A stretch of 40,791 bases of DNA from NCBI GenBank assembly GCA_028866435.1, contig JAGWIC010000016.1, forward strand, positions 1 to 40,791, in the 5' to 3' direction. This DNA is from Lysobacteraceae bacterium. GTDB taxonomy: Bacteria > Pseudomonadota > Gammaproteobacteria > Xanthomonadales > Rhodanobacteraceae. The notes under the pieces are model-generated. The model was not told the origin of the DNA. It ran no database searches and saw only the letters and a program-made list of their open reading frames with translations. Positions 27,189-36,678 of this stretch are shown piece after piece. Each line of letters begins with the position of its first letter. Within the stretch, counting starts at the first letter, position 1. Made by a program: the position numbers and the translations under genes.

Positions 27189-28286
27189 ATGAAGTCCAAC
27201 CCGCGCCTCATCGCGCTGTCCGTCGCTGCGCTTGCGCTGGCGGCCTGTGGCGGCAAGCAACCCGCCAACGGCGGCACCGCGTCGCCCCCGCCACTGGCCA
27301 GCATCGTGGTGCACGCGCAGCAGGGCGGCAGCGAACAGGCGTGGGATGGCGTGGTCGAGGCGGTCCACCAGGTCACCATCACCGCGCAGACCAATGCGCG
27401 GGTGACCGCATTGCCGCACGAGGTCGGCGACGTGGTGGCCAGGGGCGCGGTGCTGGTCCGCTTCAGCGACGTGGAGCAGAAGTCCGCGCGCAACGCCGCG
27501 CAGGCGCAGATCGCCTCGGCCGAGGCGACCTACAAGGATGCGCAGGCCTCGTTCGAGCGGATCGCGGCGGTGTACGCCAAGGGCTATGTCTCCACCGCGC
27601 AGATGGACCAGCAGCGTGCCGCCCGCGACGCGGCAAAGGCGGCACTGGAGTCGGCGCGGGCGCAGCTGGGCGCGGTGGGACAGGCGCTGGACTACACCGT
27701 ACTGCGTGCGCCTTTCGCCGGTATCGTCACCCGGCGTTTCGTGCACGTGGGCGAGGCCGTGCAGGCCGGCCCGCCGTCGCCGCAGCCGCTGATCCAGCTG
27801 CAGGCGCTGGACGACCTGCGGGTCAACGTGCAGGTGCCGCAGAGCGTGGTCGACGCGATCCGCCAACACCATTCCGCCGAGGTGCGCTGGGGGGGCGATG
27901 CGGCGCAAGCGGTCGCGGCCAGCAGCGTCGAGGTGTTTCCCTATGCCGACCCGGCCACGCACACGTTCAACGTGCGGCTGGGCCTGCCCGCCGGCGGCGC
28001 GGGCCTGTACCCGGGCATGACGGTGAAGGTGGGGTTCGCCACGGGCGAGGCGACGCGGTTGCTGGTGCCGGTTGCGGCCGTGGTGCAGCGTGGCGAGCTG
28101 GTCGGCGTGTACGTGGTCGACGATCACGGCGTGGTGCTGCGGCAGGTGCGTACCGGCAACCGCGATGGCGACCAGGTCGAGGTGCTGGCCGGGCTGGACG
28201 ATGGCGAGCGCGTCGCCAGCGACCCGCAGGCGGCGCTGGCCTATCTGGAAAAACGCCACGCCGAAGGCGCGCCGACCCATGAGTGA
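27189..28286 (+). CDS. RND efflux periplasmic adaptor (lipoprotein)
   Basis: The 365-residue membrane-fusion protein has a lipoprotein signal (RLIALSVAALALAACGG; lipobox LAAC). After a Pro/Ala linker come the lipoyl halves (TITAQTNARVTALPHEVGDVVARGAVLVRF), the alpha-helical hairpin (about 95-165) and the beta-barrel and proximal domains (VFPYADPATHTFNVRLGLP; GLYPGMTVKVGF). The adaptor links the inner-membrane pump to an outer-membrane channel. No outer-membrane factor is encoded here, so a TolC-like protein elsewhere would be needed. The stop overlaps the pump gene by eight bases. Co-transcription with sqr suggests a substrate linked to sulfur or reactive sulfur species. Confidence 0.92.
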   Translation: MKSNPRLIALSVAALALAACGGKQPANGGTASPPPLASIVVHAQQGGSEQAWDGVVEAVHQVTITAQTNARVTALPHEVGDVVARGAVLVRFSDVEQKSARNAAQAQIASAEATYKDAQASFERIAAVYAKGYVSTAQMDQQRAARDAAKAALESARAQLGAVGQALDYTVLRAPFAGIVTRRFVHVGEAVQAGPPSPQPLIQLQALDDLRVNVQVPQSVVDAIRQHHSAEVRWGGDAAQAVAASSVEVFPYADPATHTFNVRLGLPAGGAGLYPGMTVKVGFATGEATRLLVPVAAVVQRGELVGVYVVDDHGVVLRQVRTGNRDGDQVEVLAGLDDGERVASDPQAALAYLEKRHAEGAPTHE

Positions 28287-31200
28287 GCAGCCGGCCAAGC
28301 TGGGTATTTCCGGGCGCATCGCACGCGCCTTCCAGGTGTCGCAGATCACGCCGCTGCTGGCGATCGCCGGGCTGTTGCTGGGCATCGCCGCGGCGATCAT
28401 CACGCCCAAGGAAGAAGATCCGCAGATCGAAGTGACGATGGCCAACGTGCTGGTGCCGTATCCCGGCGCCAGCGTCAAGAGCGTCGAGAACCTGGTCAGT
28501 TTCCCGCTGGAGCAGAAGCTGGCCGAGATCAAGGGCGTCAAGCACGTCTACTCGATGAGCCGCGCGGGCATGGCGGTGGTGACGGTGCAGTTCGAGGTCG
28601 GCGTGCCGCGGCAGCAGGCGCTGGTCAACCTGTACAACAAGATCTATTCCAATGCCGACTGGGTGCCGGCCGGGCTGGGCGTCGGCCAGCCGCTGGTAAA
28701 GCCCTACGGCATCGACGACGTGCCGATGATGGCGGTCACGCTCTGGTCCGACCGTCCGGAGATCGGCCCCGAGCAACTGGCCAAGGTGGCGCACACGCTG
28801 GAGACCGACCTCAAGCGGGTGGCCGGCACGCGCGACGTCTACACCATCGGTACGCCAGATCGAGCGGTGATGGTGGAGATCGATCCGGCCAGGCTGGCGA
28901 CCTACCACCTCAGCGTGGGCGACCTGGCGCGGGCCTTGAAGGCGGCCAACGTGGCCGCCGACGTGGGCAGCGAGATCAGCGGCAATCGCGACCAGCCGGT
29001 GAAGGCCGGCACCTTGCTGATGAACGCGGGCGAAGTCTCGCAGCTGGTGATCGGCCTGGCCGATGGCCGCCCGGTCTACCTGTCGGATGTGGCGCGGGTG
29101 GTGGCGGGCACGAATTACCCGACCCGGCTGGCCTCCTTCGGCACCACGCCGGGCCATGCCGGCCCGCTCAGCGGGCTGGCGCCCGCGGTCACCCTGGCGA
29201 TCGCCAAGAAGGCCGGCAGCAACGCCCACAGCATCGCCACCAGCATCCGCCAGCGGCTCGCCGCGTTGCGCGGGGTGGACATCCCCGATGGCGTGCATGC
29301 CACGGTCACCCGCGACTACGGGCAGACCGCCAACGACAAGGCCGACGAGCTGCTGCTGCATCTGGCGCTGGCCGCGCTGGCGGTGGTGCTGCTGGTGCTG
29401 TTCGCGCTCGGCTGGCGCGAGGCGGTGGTGGTCGGCACCGCCGTGGTGGTGACGCTGGCGGTGACCCTGTTCGCCTCGTGGGCGATCGGCTTCACCATCA
29501 ACCGGGTGTCGCTGTTCGCGCTGATCTTCTCCATCGGCATCCTGGTGGACGACGCGATCGTGGTGGTGGAGAACATCCACCGGCACATGGCCCGCGGCGA
29601 CAGGAGCCTGCTCGAGGCGATCCCGGCCGCCGTGGACGAAGTCGGCGGGCCGACCATCCTGGCCACCTTCACCGTGATCGCCGCGCTGCTGCCGATGGCC
29701 TTCGTCGGCGGCCTGATGGGGCCGTACATGCGGCCGATCCCGATCAACGCCTCGGTCGGCATGCTGATTTCGCTGGCGGTGGCCTTCATCGTCACGCCGT
29801 GGCTGGCCTATCGGCTGCTGCGCCATCACCTGCATCGTCCGGTCGGCGAGGTGTCGCCCGCGCGCGCGGCGGAAGAGTCGAAGATCGACGGTTTCCTGCA
29901 GCGCCTGTTCAGCCGCCTGATGACGCCGTTCCTGGGCAACCCGAAGGCGGCGCGCAACCGGCGGCGGCTGTTCCTCGGCATGGGCATGCTGGTGGTGCTG
30001 GCGGCCGGGCTGGCCGGGGTCAAGCTGGTGATCCTGAAGATGCTGCCGTTCGACAACAAGTCGGAGTTCCAGGTGGTGCTGAACATGCCCGAGGGCTCGA
30101 CCCTGGAGCAGACCCAGCGCGTGCTGGTCGACATGAGCCAGGTGCTGGACCGCGTGCCGGAAGTGAAGAACTTCCAGCTCTACGCCGGCACCTCGGCGCC
30201 GATGAATTTCAATGGCCTGGTGCGCCAGTACTACCTGCGCAACCAGCCGTATCAGGGCGACATCCAGGTCAATCTGGTCGACAAGAACGAGCGCAAGCGG
30301 CAGAGTCACCAGATCGCGATGGCGGTGCGTCCGGCGCTGGCCGCCGTGGCGCGGCGTTTTCACGCGCACATGGTGGTGGCCGAGGTGCCGCCCGGGCCGC
30401 CGGTGATGGCGCCGATCGTGGCCGAGATCTACGGGCCCGACTACAAGGACCAGCGCGCGGTGGCGCTGTCGCTGGAGCGGCTGTTCGAGCACACGCCCGG
30501 CATCGCCGACGTCAACCTCAGTGTCGAAAACCCGCAGGCGACCCGCCAGGTGATCGAGATCGACCGCGTACGCGCGGCGGCGCTGGGGGTGAGCCAGGCC
30601 GAGGTCGTCGACGCCTTGCGCGCGGGGGCCGGCGGCGACCCGGCCAGCTATGTCGCCGACGACAACGCCAAGTACGCGGTGCCGATCCTGCTGCGCCTGC
30701 CGTCGGCGGCGCTGGGGTCGATGGCGCAGATACTGAGCCTGCGCGTGCGCTCGGGCAGCGGCCAGCTGGTGCCGATCTCGGAACTGGTGAAGGTGGTGCG
30801 CAAGCCGTGGGCCGATGCGGTCTACCACAAGGACCTGCTGCCCTACACCTTCGTCACCGGCGATGACGCCGGCAGCGAGGACAGCCCGGTCTACGGCATG
30901 TTCCGGCTGGTCAGCAAGATCAGCGACACGCGCATCGACGGCCATCACCTGGCGCAGGAATTCACCGCGCCACCGAACAGCGATTCCGCCTTCTCGATAC
31001 GCTGGAGCGGCGAGTGGGAGATCACCTACGAGACCTTCCGCGACATGGGCATCGCCTACTCGATGGGCCTGCTGCTGATCTACCTGCTGGTGGTCGGGCA
31101 GTTCAGGAGCTACGTGGTGCCGCTGATCATCATGGCGCCGATCCCGCTGACGGTGATCGGCGTGATGCCGGGCCACCTGCTGCTTGGCGCGCAGTTCACC

Positions 31201-31545
31201 GCCACCTCGATGATCGGCATGATCGCGCTGGCCGGCATCATCGTGCGCAACTCGATCCTGCTGGTGGATTTCATCAACCACTCGCTGGCGTCGGGGCTGA
31301 GCCTGGAGGCGGCGGTGGTCGAGGCCGGCGCCGTGCGCGCCAAGCCGATCATCCTCACCGCGCTGGCGGCGATGCTGGGGGCGTTCTTCATCCTCAGCGA
31401 CCCGATCTTCCAGGGCCTGGCGGTATCGCTGGTGTTCGGCGTGCTGGTGTCGACGGTGCTGACCCTGCTGGTGATCCCGCTGCTGTACTACGCGTGGCTG
31501 TCGCGCGATGGCGGGCGCCATATTCCGGGGCGCGAGCAGGCCTGA
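28279..31545 (+). CDS. RND efflux transporter permease
   Basis: The 1088-residue inner-membrane pump has the RND layout: helix 1 (TPLLAIAGLLLGIAAAIIT), a large periplasmic loop, helices 2-6, a second loop and helices 8-12. The opening PKEEDPQI and PYPGASVKSVENLVSFPLEQKLAEIKGV match the AcrB/HAE1-like superfamily. The TM4 proton-relay motif is intact (SIGILVDDAIVVVENIHRHM, with the Asp pair). The pump is longer than average because of an insert around residues 515-580 between the two halves. Substrate is unknown; pairing with sqr and a persulfide-type repressor suggests efflux of reactive sulfur products or of toxins met in sulfidic, low-oxygen settings. A bidirectional terminator follows. Confidence 0.93.
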   Translation: MSEQPAKLGISGRIARAFQVSQITPLLAIAGLLLGIAAAIITPKEEDPQIEVTMANVLVPYPGASVKSVENLVSFPLEQKLAEIKGVKHVYSMSRAGMAVVTVQFEVGVPRQQALVNLYNKIYSNADWVPAGLGVGQPLVKPYGIDDVPMMAVTLWSDRPEIGPEQLAKVAHTLETDLKRVAGTRDVYTIGTPDRAVMVEIDPARLATYHLSVGDLARALKAANVAADVGSEISGNRDQPVKAGTLLMNAGEVSQLVIGLADGRPVYLSDVARVVAGTNYPTRLASFGTTPGHAGPLSGLAPAVTLAIAKKAGSNAHSIATSIRQRLAALRGVDIPDGVHATVTRDYGQTANDKADELLLHLALAALAVVLLVLFALGWREAVVVGTAVVVTLAVTLFASWAIGFTINRVSLFALIFSIGILVDDAIVVVENIHRHMARGDRSLLEAIPAAVDEVGGPTILATFTVIAALLPMAFVGGLMGPYMRPIPINASVGMLISLAVAFIVTPWLAYRLLRHHLHRPVGEVSPARAAEESKIDGFLQRLFSRLMTPFLGNPKAARNRRRLFLGMGMLVVLAAGLAGVKLVILKMLPFDNKSEFQVVLNMPEGSTLEQTQRVLVDMSQVLDRVPEVKNFQLYAGTSAPMNFNGLVRQYYLRNQPYQGDIQVNLVDKNERKRQSHQIAMAVRPALAAVARRFHAHMVVAEVPPGPPVMAPIVAEIYGPDYKDQRAVALSLERLFEHTPGIADVNLSVENPQATRQVIEIDRVRAAALGVSQAEVVDALRAGAGGDPASYVADDNAKYAVPILLRLPSAALGSMAQILSLRVRSGSGQLVPISELVKVVRKPWADAVYHKDLLPYTFVTGDDAGSEDSPVYGMFRLVSKISDTRIDGHHLAQEFTAPPNSDSAFSIRWSGEWEITYETFRDMGIAYSMGLLLIYLLVVGQFRSYVVPLIIMAPIPLTVIGVMPGHLLLGAQFTATSMIGMIALAGIIVRNSILLVDFINHSLASGLSLEAAVVEAGAVRAKPIILTALAAMLGAFFILSDPIFQGLAVSLVFGVLVSTVLTLLVIPLLYYAWLSRDGGRHIPGREQA

Positions 31546-31567
31546 AGCGGGGCGGCCGCCGGGAACA

Positions 31568-31602
31568 GGCAACGGCGACCGGCGGGTGCGGTCGCCATTG
31601 CC
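31568..31602. terminator. Bidirectional terminator between RND pump and pyrC
   Basis: GGCAACGGCGACCG (31568-31581) pairs with CGGTCGCCATTGCC (31589-31602) over 14 positions with one mismatch and a seven-base loop, followed by GTTTC. It lies between convergent stop codons at 31545 and 31625. Confidence 0.65.
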
Positions 31603-31624
31603 GTTTCAGCGCCGCGTGCGCGCG

Positions 31625-32668
31625 TCAGCCATCCACGATCGACCACGCCATCGACTTGCCGGCGCGCATCGGTACGCAGCTGCCCTGCGCCAGCGGATAC
31701 TCGGCCGGCACCGTCCACGGCGTGCGCTCGAGCACGAGGCGTTCGCGGTTGCGCGGCAGGCGGTAGAAGTCGGCGCCGTGAATGCTGGCGAAGGCTTCGA
31801 GCCGATCCAGCCTGCCGGCCTGTTCGAACGCTTCGGCATAGAGTTCGATCGCGGCATGGGCGGTGTAGACGCCGGCGCAGCCGCAGGCCGATTCCTTCGA
31901 CTCGCGCACGTGCGGCGCGCTGTCGGTGCCGAGGAAGAACCGCGGGTCGCCGCTGGTGGCGGCCTGCAGCAGCGCGGCGCGGTGGGTTTCGCGCTTGAGG
32001 ATCGGCGCGCAGTAGTAGTGCGGATTGACGCCGCCCTCGAACAGCGCATTGCGGTTCAGCAGCAGGTGATGGGCGGTGATCGTGGCGGCCACCTGGGCCG
32101 GGGCCTGGCTGACGAATGCCACGGCGTCGCGGGTGGTGATGTGCTCCAGCACCATGCGTAGGCCGGGAAAGCGCGCCTGCAGCGGGATCAGGTGGCGCTC
32201 GATGAACACCCGTTCGCGATCGAAGATGTCGACCGCCGGATCGGTCACCTCGCCGTGCAGCAGCAGCGGCAGGTCGTGCTTCTCCATCGCCTCGATCACG
32301 TGGTAGACCCGCGCCAGGTCGCGCACGCCGTCCTGCGAATTGGTGGTGGCGCCGGCCGGGTAGTACTTGACCGCGACCACGCTGCCGCTGGCCTTGGCGC
32401 GCTCGATCTCCGCCGCCGGCGTCGCTTCGGTGAGGTACAGCGTCATCAGCGGCTGGAAGCGCGCGCCCGCCGGCAGGCTCGCCGCGATGCGTTGCCGGTA
32501 GTCTTCGGCCAGCGCCACCGTGGTCACCGGCGGCTTGAGGTTGGGCATCACGATCGCCCGCGCAAACCGGCGCGCGGTATGGGCAACGACCGAGGCCAGC
32601 GCGGCGCCATCGCGCAGGTGCAGGTGCCAGTCGTCGGGGCGGATGATGTCGATGCGGGCGGTGGTCAT
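31625..32668 (-). CDS. pyrC: Dihydroorotase
   Basis: The 347-residue cytoplasmic enzyme closes carbamoyl-aspartate to dihydroorotate in pyrimidine synthesis. The binuclear zinc site is visible: HLHLR near the N-terminus, the carbamylated Lys in [14 protein letters not shown], His in LLLHGEV, His in LEHITTRDA and Asp in GTDSAPH. The sequence matches class II (E. coli PyrC-like) enzymes. I chose the ATG at 32668, which has AAGGTG upstream; a GTG at 32677 would add three residues but sits too close to that site. It appears to be a monocistronic housekeeping gene in the middle of stress-related genes. Confidence 0.95.
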   Translation of the reverse strand: MTTARIDIIRPDDWHLHLRDGAALASVVAHTARRFARAIVMPNLKPPVTTVALAEDYRQRIAASLPAGARFQPLMTLYLTEATPAAEIERAKASGSVVAVKYYPAGATTNSQDGVRDLARVYHVIEAMEKHDLPLLLHGEVTDPAVDIFDRERVFIERHLIPLQARFPGLRMVLEHITTRDAVAFVSQAPAQVAATITAHHLLLNRNALFEGGVNPHYYCAPILKRETHRAALLQAATSGDPRFFLGTDSAPHVRESKESACGCAGVYTAHAAIELYAEAFEQAGRLDRLEAFASIHGADFYRLPRNRERLVLERTPWTVPAEYPLAQGSCVPMRAGKSMAWSIVDG

Positions 32669-32859
32669 GGCCGGCACACCTTGCCGTGCCGTCGATCCGA
32701 CCGGTGCCGCAACCGTTGCTCGGGATGTTCGCAGGGGATGGGCATGCAGGGTTCCTGGTGACGTGGCGGGCCGCCGCGGCTGGCGAGACGCCGATTATCG
32801 CCTTGCCGGGGTGACTCTGCCCATCCTTGCCGCTGCCGCACAAGCCCGCCAGCCGGGGC

Positions 32860-33660
32860 TCAATGGGCAATGAACAACGGCAGGGAGGCATGCTCCAGCA
32901 GCCACCGGGTGGCGCCGCCGAGGATCAGTTCGGTGATGCGCAGGCGGCCCCATGCGCCGACCACCAGCAGGTCGGCATCCAGCTGATGGGCGCGATCGAG
33001 CAGGTTCCGGCCGGCGCCGGGGTCGCCCTCGAAGTTCTCCCACTGGGCATCCACGCCATGACGCTGCAGCCACGCGCGGAGCGGCAGCGGCGGCAGGGTG
33101 ATGCCGGGGAGGCCGCGACGCTCGCCGTCCAGCACGTGCACGGCCGCCGCCCGCTGCAGCAGGGGAAGGGCGGCCTTTACCGCGCGTGCCACCGTGCCGG
33201 AGCCGTTCCAGGCGATCACCACGCGCCGCGCTTGCAGCACGCCTTGCCAGCGGTCGGGGAGCAGCAGCATGGGCGAAGAGGGCGCGAACAGCGCGCGGAT
33301 GACCTCGTCGTACCCGCTGTCGCCGTCGGCGCCACCGGCGCGCAGGCGGCCGATCACGAAGTCGGCCAGCTGCGAGCGCTTGGCCAGCGCATCGACATGC
33401 AGGCGGTGGCGGACTTCCCACTCGCCCGCGACTCCGGCGTGGCCGCAGCGCTGCATCCACCACTGCCGCCGCGCCTGCGCGGCCGATGGCCTGTCCTCTG
33501 GATCGTCCGTGCAAGCGGCCGCTTCGGCCGGCGGGAAGTACTCGGGCACCAGTTGCAGGCCGGTGAGAAATGCCTGCTGCCGGCTGGCCAGTGCCAGCGC
33601 GTTCCTGATCAGGGCGGCGTCGGCGTCGAACTCTTCAATATTCACCAAAAGGTCCAGCAT
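32860..33660 (-). CDS. Tandem universal stress protein (paralogue)
   Basis: The 266-residue protein carries two Usp folds. The C-terminal fold has the nucleotide-loop pattern VGAWGRLRITELILGGATRWLL (G-x2-G-x9-G) and ends LPLFIAH. It is similar along its length to the tandem Usp at 12362-13195, pointing to a duplication. The N-terminal fold (MLDLLVNIEEFDADAALIRNALALASRQQAF) is divergent and lacks the loop. A strong GGAGGAG precedes the ATG. It diverges from a single-domain usp, and each has its own Anr box in the 271-bp gap. Confidence 0.87.
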   Translation of the reverse strand: MLDLLVNIEEFDADAALIRNALALASRQQAFLTGLQLVPEYFPPAEAAACTDDPEDRPSAAQARRQWWMQRCGHAGVAGEWEVRHRLHVDALAKRSQLADFVIGRLRAGGADGDSGYDEVIRALFAPSSPMLLLPDRWQGVLQARRVVIAWNGSGTVARAVKAALPLLQRAAAVHVLDGERRGLPGITLPPLPLRAWLQRHGVDAQWENFEGDPGAGRNLLDRAHQLDADLLVVGAWGRLRITELILGGATRWLLEHASLPLFIAH

Positions 33661-33689
33661 CGTCGCCCTCCTCCAGCATTTTGGCGGTG

Positions 33690-33731
33690 ATCGTCGCGCA
33701 GCGGCGGGCGGGTCTCATTGATCGGCGTCAA
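33690..33731 (-). promoter_or_regulatory. Anr/FNR promoter of the leftward usp
   Basis: The box TTGATCGGCGTCAA (33718-33731) fits the consensus. At 22 bp on the minus strand lies GACGAT (complement of 33690-33695), 3/6 to TATAAT. The usp start is 30 bp further, so the leader is short. Confidence 0.65.
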
Positions 33732-33788
33732 TTCGTGCGGCGATGGCGGCGCGGCGCAACCGCTTGCGCGCGCGAGGCCGGCGGACAC

Positions 33789-33830
33789 TTGACCCTGATC
33801 AACATGAGTCGTCCCTTGAGCGGGCATGCT
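33789..33830 (+). promoter_or_regulatory. Anr/FNR promoter of the rightward usp and P1B-5 ATPase
   Basis: The box TTGACCCTGATCAA (33789-33802) fits the consensus in both halves. Exactly 22 bp downstream is CATGCT (33825-33830), which keeps A2, T3 and T6 of the -10. The leader to the usp start at 33932 would be about 95 bases. This is one of two boxes 58 bp apart in the same gap, one for each direction. Confidence 0.65.
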
Positions 33831-33931
33831 GGCAACACCTTCCGGCAGCCGCCCCGTCGCTCCGGCGGCCGCGGGGGCGGGCGGTCGCGATGGATGGTCT
33901 TGCCGCAGCTTTCATGTCCTGGAGATCCATC

Positions 33932-34369
33932 ATGTTCAAAAACATTCTCTTGCCTGTCGACGGTTCCGAGCTGTCCCTGCGTGCGGTCGATACCGGCCTG
34001 GCCTTGGCGGTGAAGCTGGGCGCGAGCGTGTACGCCTTCCATATCGTGCCGCCGTATCCCGCGCTGACCTATTTTGTCGACATCGTCCAGGCCAACCAGG
34101 AGTTCTACCTGCAGGAGGCCATTGCGCGCGGCGAGGGCTACCTGCAGGAAGTCGAGCGGCGCGCCAAGGCGGCCGGCGTGCCCTGCGGCAGCGGCCACGA
34201 GATCGACAGCCGGCCCCACCGGGCGATCATCGCCGCGGTCGCCAGGCAGCAGTGCGACCTGATCGTGATGGCCTCGCATGGACTGCGCGGCGTGGATCGC
34301 CTGCTGCTGGGCAGCGAGACGCAGAAGGTGCTGGTCGAGGGCGACGTGCCGGTACTGGTCTGTCATTGA
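33932..34369 (+). CDS. Universal stress protein, single domain
   Basis: The 145-residue UspA-type protein starts MFKNILLPVDGSELSLRAVDTGLALAVKLGA, the canonical beta1-loop with the ATP-contacting Asp. The C-terminal loop is ASHGLRGVDRLLLGSETQKVLVEGDVPVLVCH: G-x9-G-S is kept, but the first Gly of the G-x2-G-x9-G-S motif is Ala. It probably binds ATP. GGAG lies eight bases before the ATG. The P-type ATPase gene begins six bases after the stop, so the two are surely co-transcribed from the Anr-type promoter. Confidence 0.93.
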   Translation: MFKNILLPVDGSELSLRAVDTGLALAVKLGASVYAFHIVPPYPALTYFVDIVQANQEFYLQEAIARGEGYLQEVERRAKAAGVPCGSGHEIDSRPHRAIIAAVARQQCDLIVMASHGLRGVDRLLLGSETQKVLVEGDVPVLVCH

Positions 34370-34374
34370 CCGGC

Positions 34375-36660
34375 ATGCAGCGCGGATTGAACCGGGCGCT
34401 GCTGGCCTTCACCAGCCTCGCCCTGCTGGCCGGCGCGGGGCTCTACGGGTTTGACCGCCATCTGGCCGCAAGCATGGTGTGGAGCGCCAGTGCGCTGCTG
34501 CTGGCGCTGCTGTTGCTGGCGGAAATCGTCAACCGGCTGCGCCATCGCGAGTTGGGCGTGGACCTGATCGCGCTGCTGGCGATCGTCGCCGCGGTGCTCT
34601 TTTCGCAGGCGCTGGTCGCGGCGGTGATTGCGCTGATGCTGGCCGGCGGGCGGGCGCTGGAGGAGTACACCAGCCGTCGTGCGGAGCGCGAGTTGCGGCG
34701 ACTGGTGGATCGCGCACCGCGCTCGGCATGGCGCTATCGCGAGGGGGTGCTGGAGCAGGTTCCGGTGGAAAGCGTGGTGCCGGGCGACCGCTTGCTGCTG
34801 CGCATGGGCGAGGTGGTTGCCGTCGACGGCGTCGTGCTCGACGCGGCGGTAACGCTGGACGAGTCGGCACTTAGCGGCGAGTCGCTGCCGGTAAGCCGCC
34901 GGGCCGGCGAGCAGGTGCTGAGCGGGGTGGTGAATGCGGGCGCGCCGTTCGACATGTGCGCCAGCCGTCCGGCGGCGCAGAGCACCTATGCGGGCATCGT
35001 GCGGATGATCGAGGCGGCGCGCGGCTCGCGTGCGCCGTTCGTGCGGATGGCCGACCGCTACGCGCTCGCCTTGATTCCGCTGACCCTGCTACTGGCGGGC
35101 CTGGCATGGTGGCTCAGCGGCGATCCGGTTCGCGCGTTGGCGGTGCTGGTGGTGGCCACGCCGTGTCCGCTGATCCTGGCCGTGCCGGTGGCCATGGTGG
35201 CCGGCGCATCGCGTTGCGCGCAACGCGGCATCCTGGTCAAGAACGGAGCCACGCTCGAGGCGCTGGCGCGTGCCCGCACCCTTTTTCTCGACAAGACCGG
35301 CACGCTCACCGCCGGGCAGTTGAGCGTGCTTTCGGTGGAAAGCGCCGGCAGCCACGATGCCGAGCAGCTGCTGCGATTCGCCGCTTCGCTGGCGCAGGCG
35401 TCGCCGCACGTGGTGGCCCAGGCCTTGGTGCGGTCCGCGCTGGCCCAGGGCCTGGCGCTGCAGGCGCCGGTGCAGGTGGTCGAGGCGCCTGGCGCCGGTC
35501 TCGCCGGCCTGGTCGATGGCCATGCCGTGATGCTGGGCGGGCACCATTACGTGACGGCTGCCACGCCGGCGCTGGCGTGGACCGATGTCATGCTGCGCCG
35601 CATGGCCTACGAGGACATCAGCGGAAGCTTCATCGCGGTGGATGGGGCGATGGCTGGCGTGGTGTTGTTCGCCGACCGGCTGCGGATCGAGGCGCCGCGG
35701 GCGTTGCGGGCGTTCCGCCAGGCCGGCATCCGCCGCATCGTGATGCTGACCGGTGATCGCGCCGACGTGGCCCGATCCATCGGCCTGGCCGCAGGGGTGG
35801 ACGAGGTGCGTGCCGAGCTGACACCGGCGCAGAAGCTGCAGGCGGTCGAACAGGCCAGCGCCGATGGCGTCAGCCTGATGGTGGGCGATGGCATCAACGA
35901 CGCCCCCGCGCTGGCCGCGGCGGGGGTCGGTGTGGCCTTGGGCGCGCGCGGTGCCACGGCCTCATCGGAGGCTGCCGGCGTGGTGCTGCTGGTCGACCGG
36001 CTCGATCGGGTCGCCGAAGCCATGCGGATCGCCTCGCGTACCCGGCGCATCGCCCTGCACGGGGTGCAGGCGGGCATGGGCTTGTCGCTGCTGGCGATGC
36101 TGCTGGCGGCGCTGGGCTGGTTGCCGCCGCTGGCCGGCGCCGTGGTGCAGGAGGTGATCGATGTGGCGGTGATCCTCAATGCGCTGCGTGCGCTGGGTGC
36201 GGGGCGCGGCGCCGGCGCGATCCGGCCGATGGCGACGGAGCAGGCCGACCGCCTGCGCCGCGAACATGTCGAGCTGGAACCCGTGCTGGAGCGCGTGCGC
36301 GCGGCCGCCGAGGGCTTGTCGAGCCGCCCGCCGGCGGCGGCGCGCAGGGAGCTGGCGAGCCTGGTCGGGCTGTTGAACCGGCAGCTGATCCCGCACGAGC
36401 TGGCCGATGAGGTGGAGCTGTACCCGGATCTGGCCCTGCGCCTGCACGGCGACGATCCGCTGGCGGCCATGAGCTTTACCCACCGGGAGATTTTCCGGCT
36501 GACGGCGCTGCTGACCCGGATGGCCGCGGGAGCGTCGGACCCCGCCGAAAAACCGGCACCGCTGGCCGACATGCAGCGCCTGCTGCAACGGCTCGACACG
36601 GTGCTTGGCCTGCACTTTTCGCAGGAGGACGAGCTATATCGGCACCTGGACGACCGCTGA
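34375..36660 (+). CDS. P1B-5 metal-transporting ATPase with hemerythrin domain
   Basis: The 761-residue pump has an actuator domain with SGES (167-170), membrane motif TPCP (262-265), phosphorylation site DKTGT with Asp306, and hinge GDGIND (504-509). The final helix carries QEVIDVAVILNALR (592-605). TPCP plus this final-helix motif and a C-terminal hemerythrin-like domain are the marks of P1B-5 ATPases such as Sinorhizobium Nia, linked to Fe(II)/Ni(II) export. The hemerythrin domain (about 625-758) supplies candidate iron ligands His631, His674, Glu678, His703, His747 and Glu751. No N-terminal metal domain is present. It forms an operon with usp and lies just upstream of anr. Oxygen or iron sensing by the domain is inferred. 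Confidence 0.9.
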   Translation: MQRGLNRALLAFTSLALLAGAGLYGFDRHLAASMVWSASALLLALLLLAEIVNRLRHRELGVDLIALLAIVAAVLFSQALVAAVIALMLAGGRALEEYTSRRAERELRRLVDRAPRSAWRYREGVLEQVPVESVVPGDRLLLRMGEVVAVDGVVLDAAVTLDESALSGESLPVSRRAGEQVLSGVVNAGAPFDMCASRPAAQSTYAGIVRMIEAARGSRAPFVRMADRYALALIPLTLLLAGLAWWLSGDPVRALAVLVVATPCPLILAVPVAMVAGASRCAQRGILVKNGATLEALARARTLFLDKTGTLTAGQLSVLSVESAGSHDAEQLLRFAASLAQASPHVVAQALVRSALAQGLALQAPVQVVEAPGAGLAGLVDGHAVMLGGHHYVTAATPALAWTDVMLRRMAYEDISGSFIAVDGAMAGVVLFADRLRIEAPRALRAFRQAGIRRIVMLTGDRADVARSIGLAAGVDEVRAELTPAQKLQAVEQASADGVSLMVGDGINDAPALAAAGVGVALGARGATASSEAAGVVLLVDRLDRVAEAMRIASRTRRIALHGVQAGMGLSLLAMLLAALGWLPPLAGAVVQEVIDVAVILNALRALGAGRGAGAIRPMATEQADRLRREHVELEPVLERVRAAAEGLSSRPPAAARRELASLVGLLNRQLIPHELADEVELYPDLALRLHGDDPLAAMSFTHREIFRLTALLTRMAAGASDPAEKPAPLADMQRLLQRLDTVLGLHFSQEDELYRHLDDR

Positions 36661-36678
36661 GCTTCATCCCTTGATCTC

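Noticed and set aside
27967..31572. A 1201-codon open frame antisense to the RND pump
   Set aside because: His/Arg/Gln-rich shadow of the well-supported permease; no recognisable domain or ribosome binding site.
34375..36660. The hemerythrin tail on a P-type ATPase as a new fusion
   Set aside because: It is the defining feature of the P1B-5 subgroup, which has been described.
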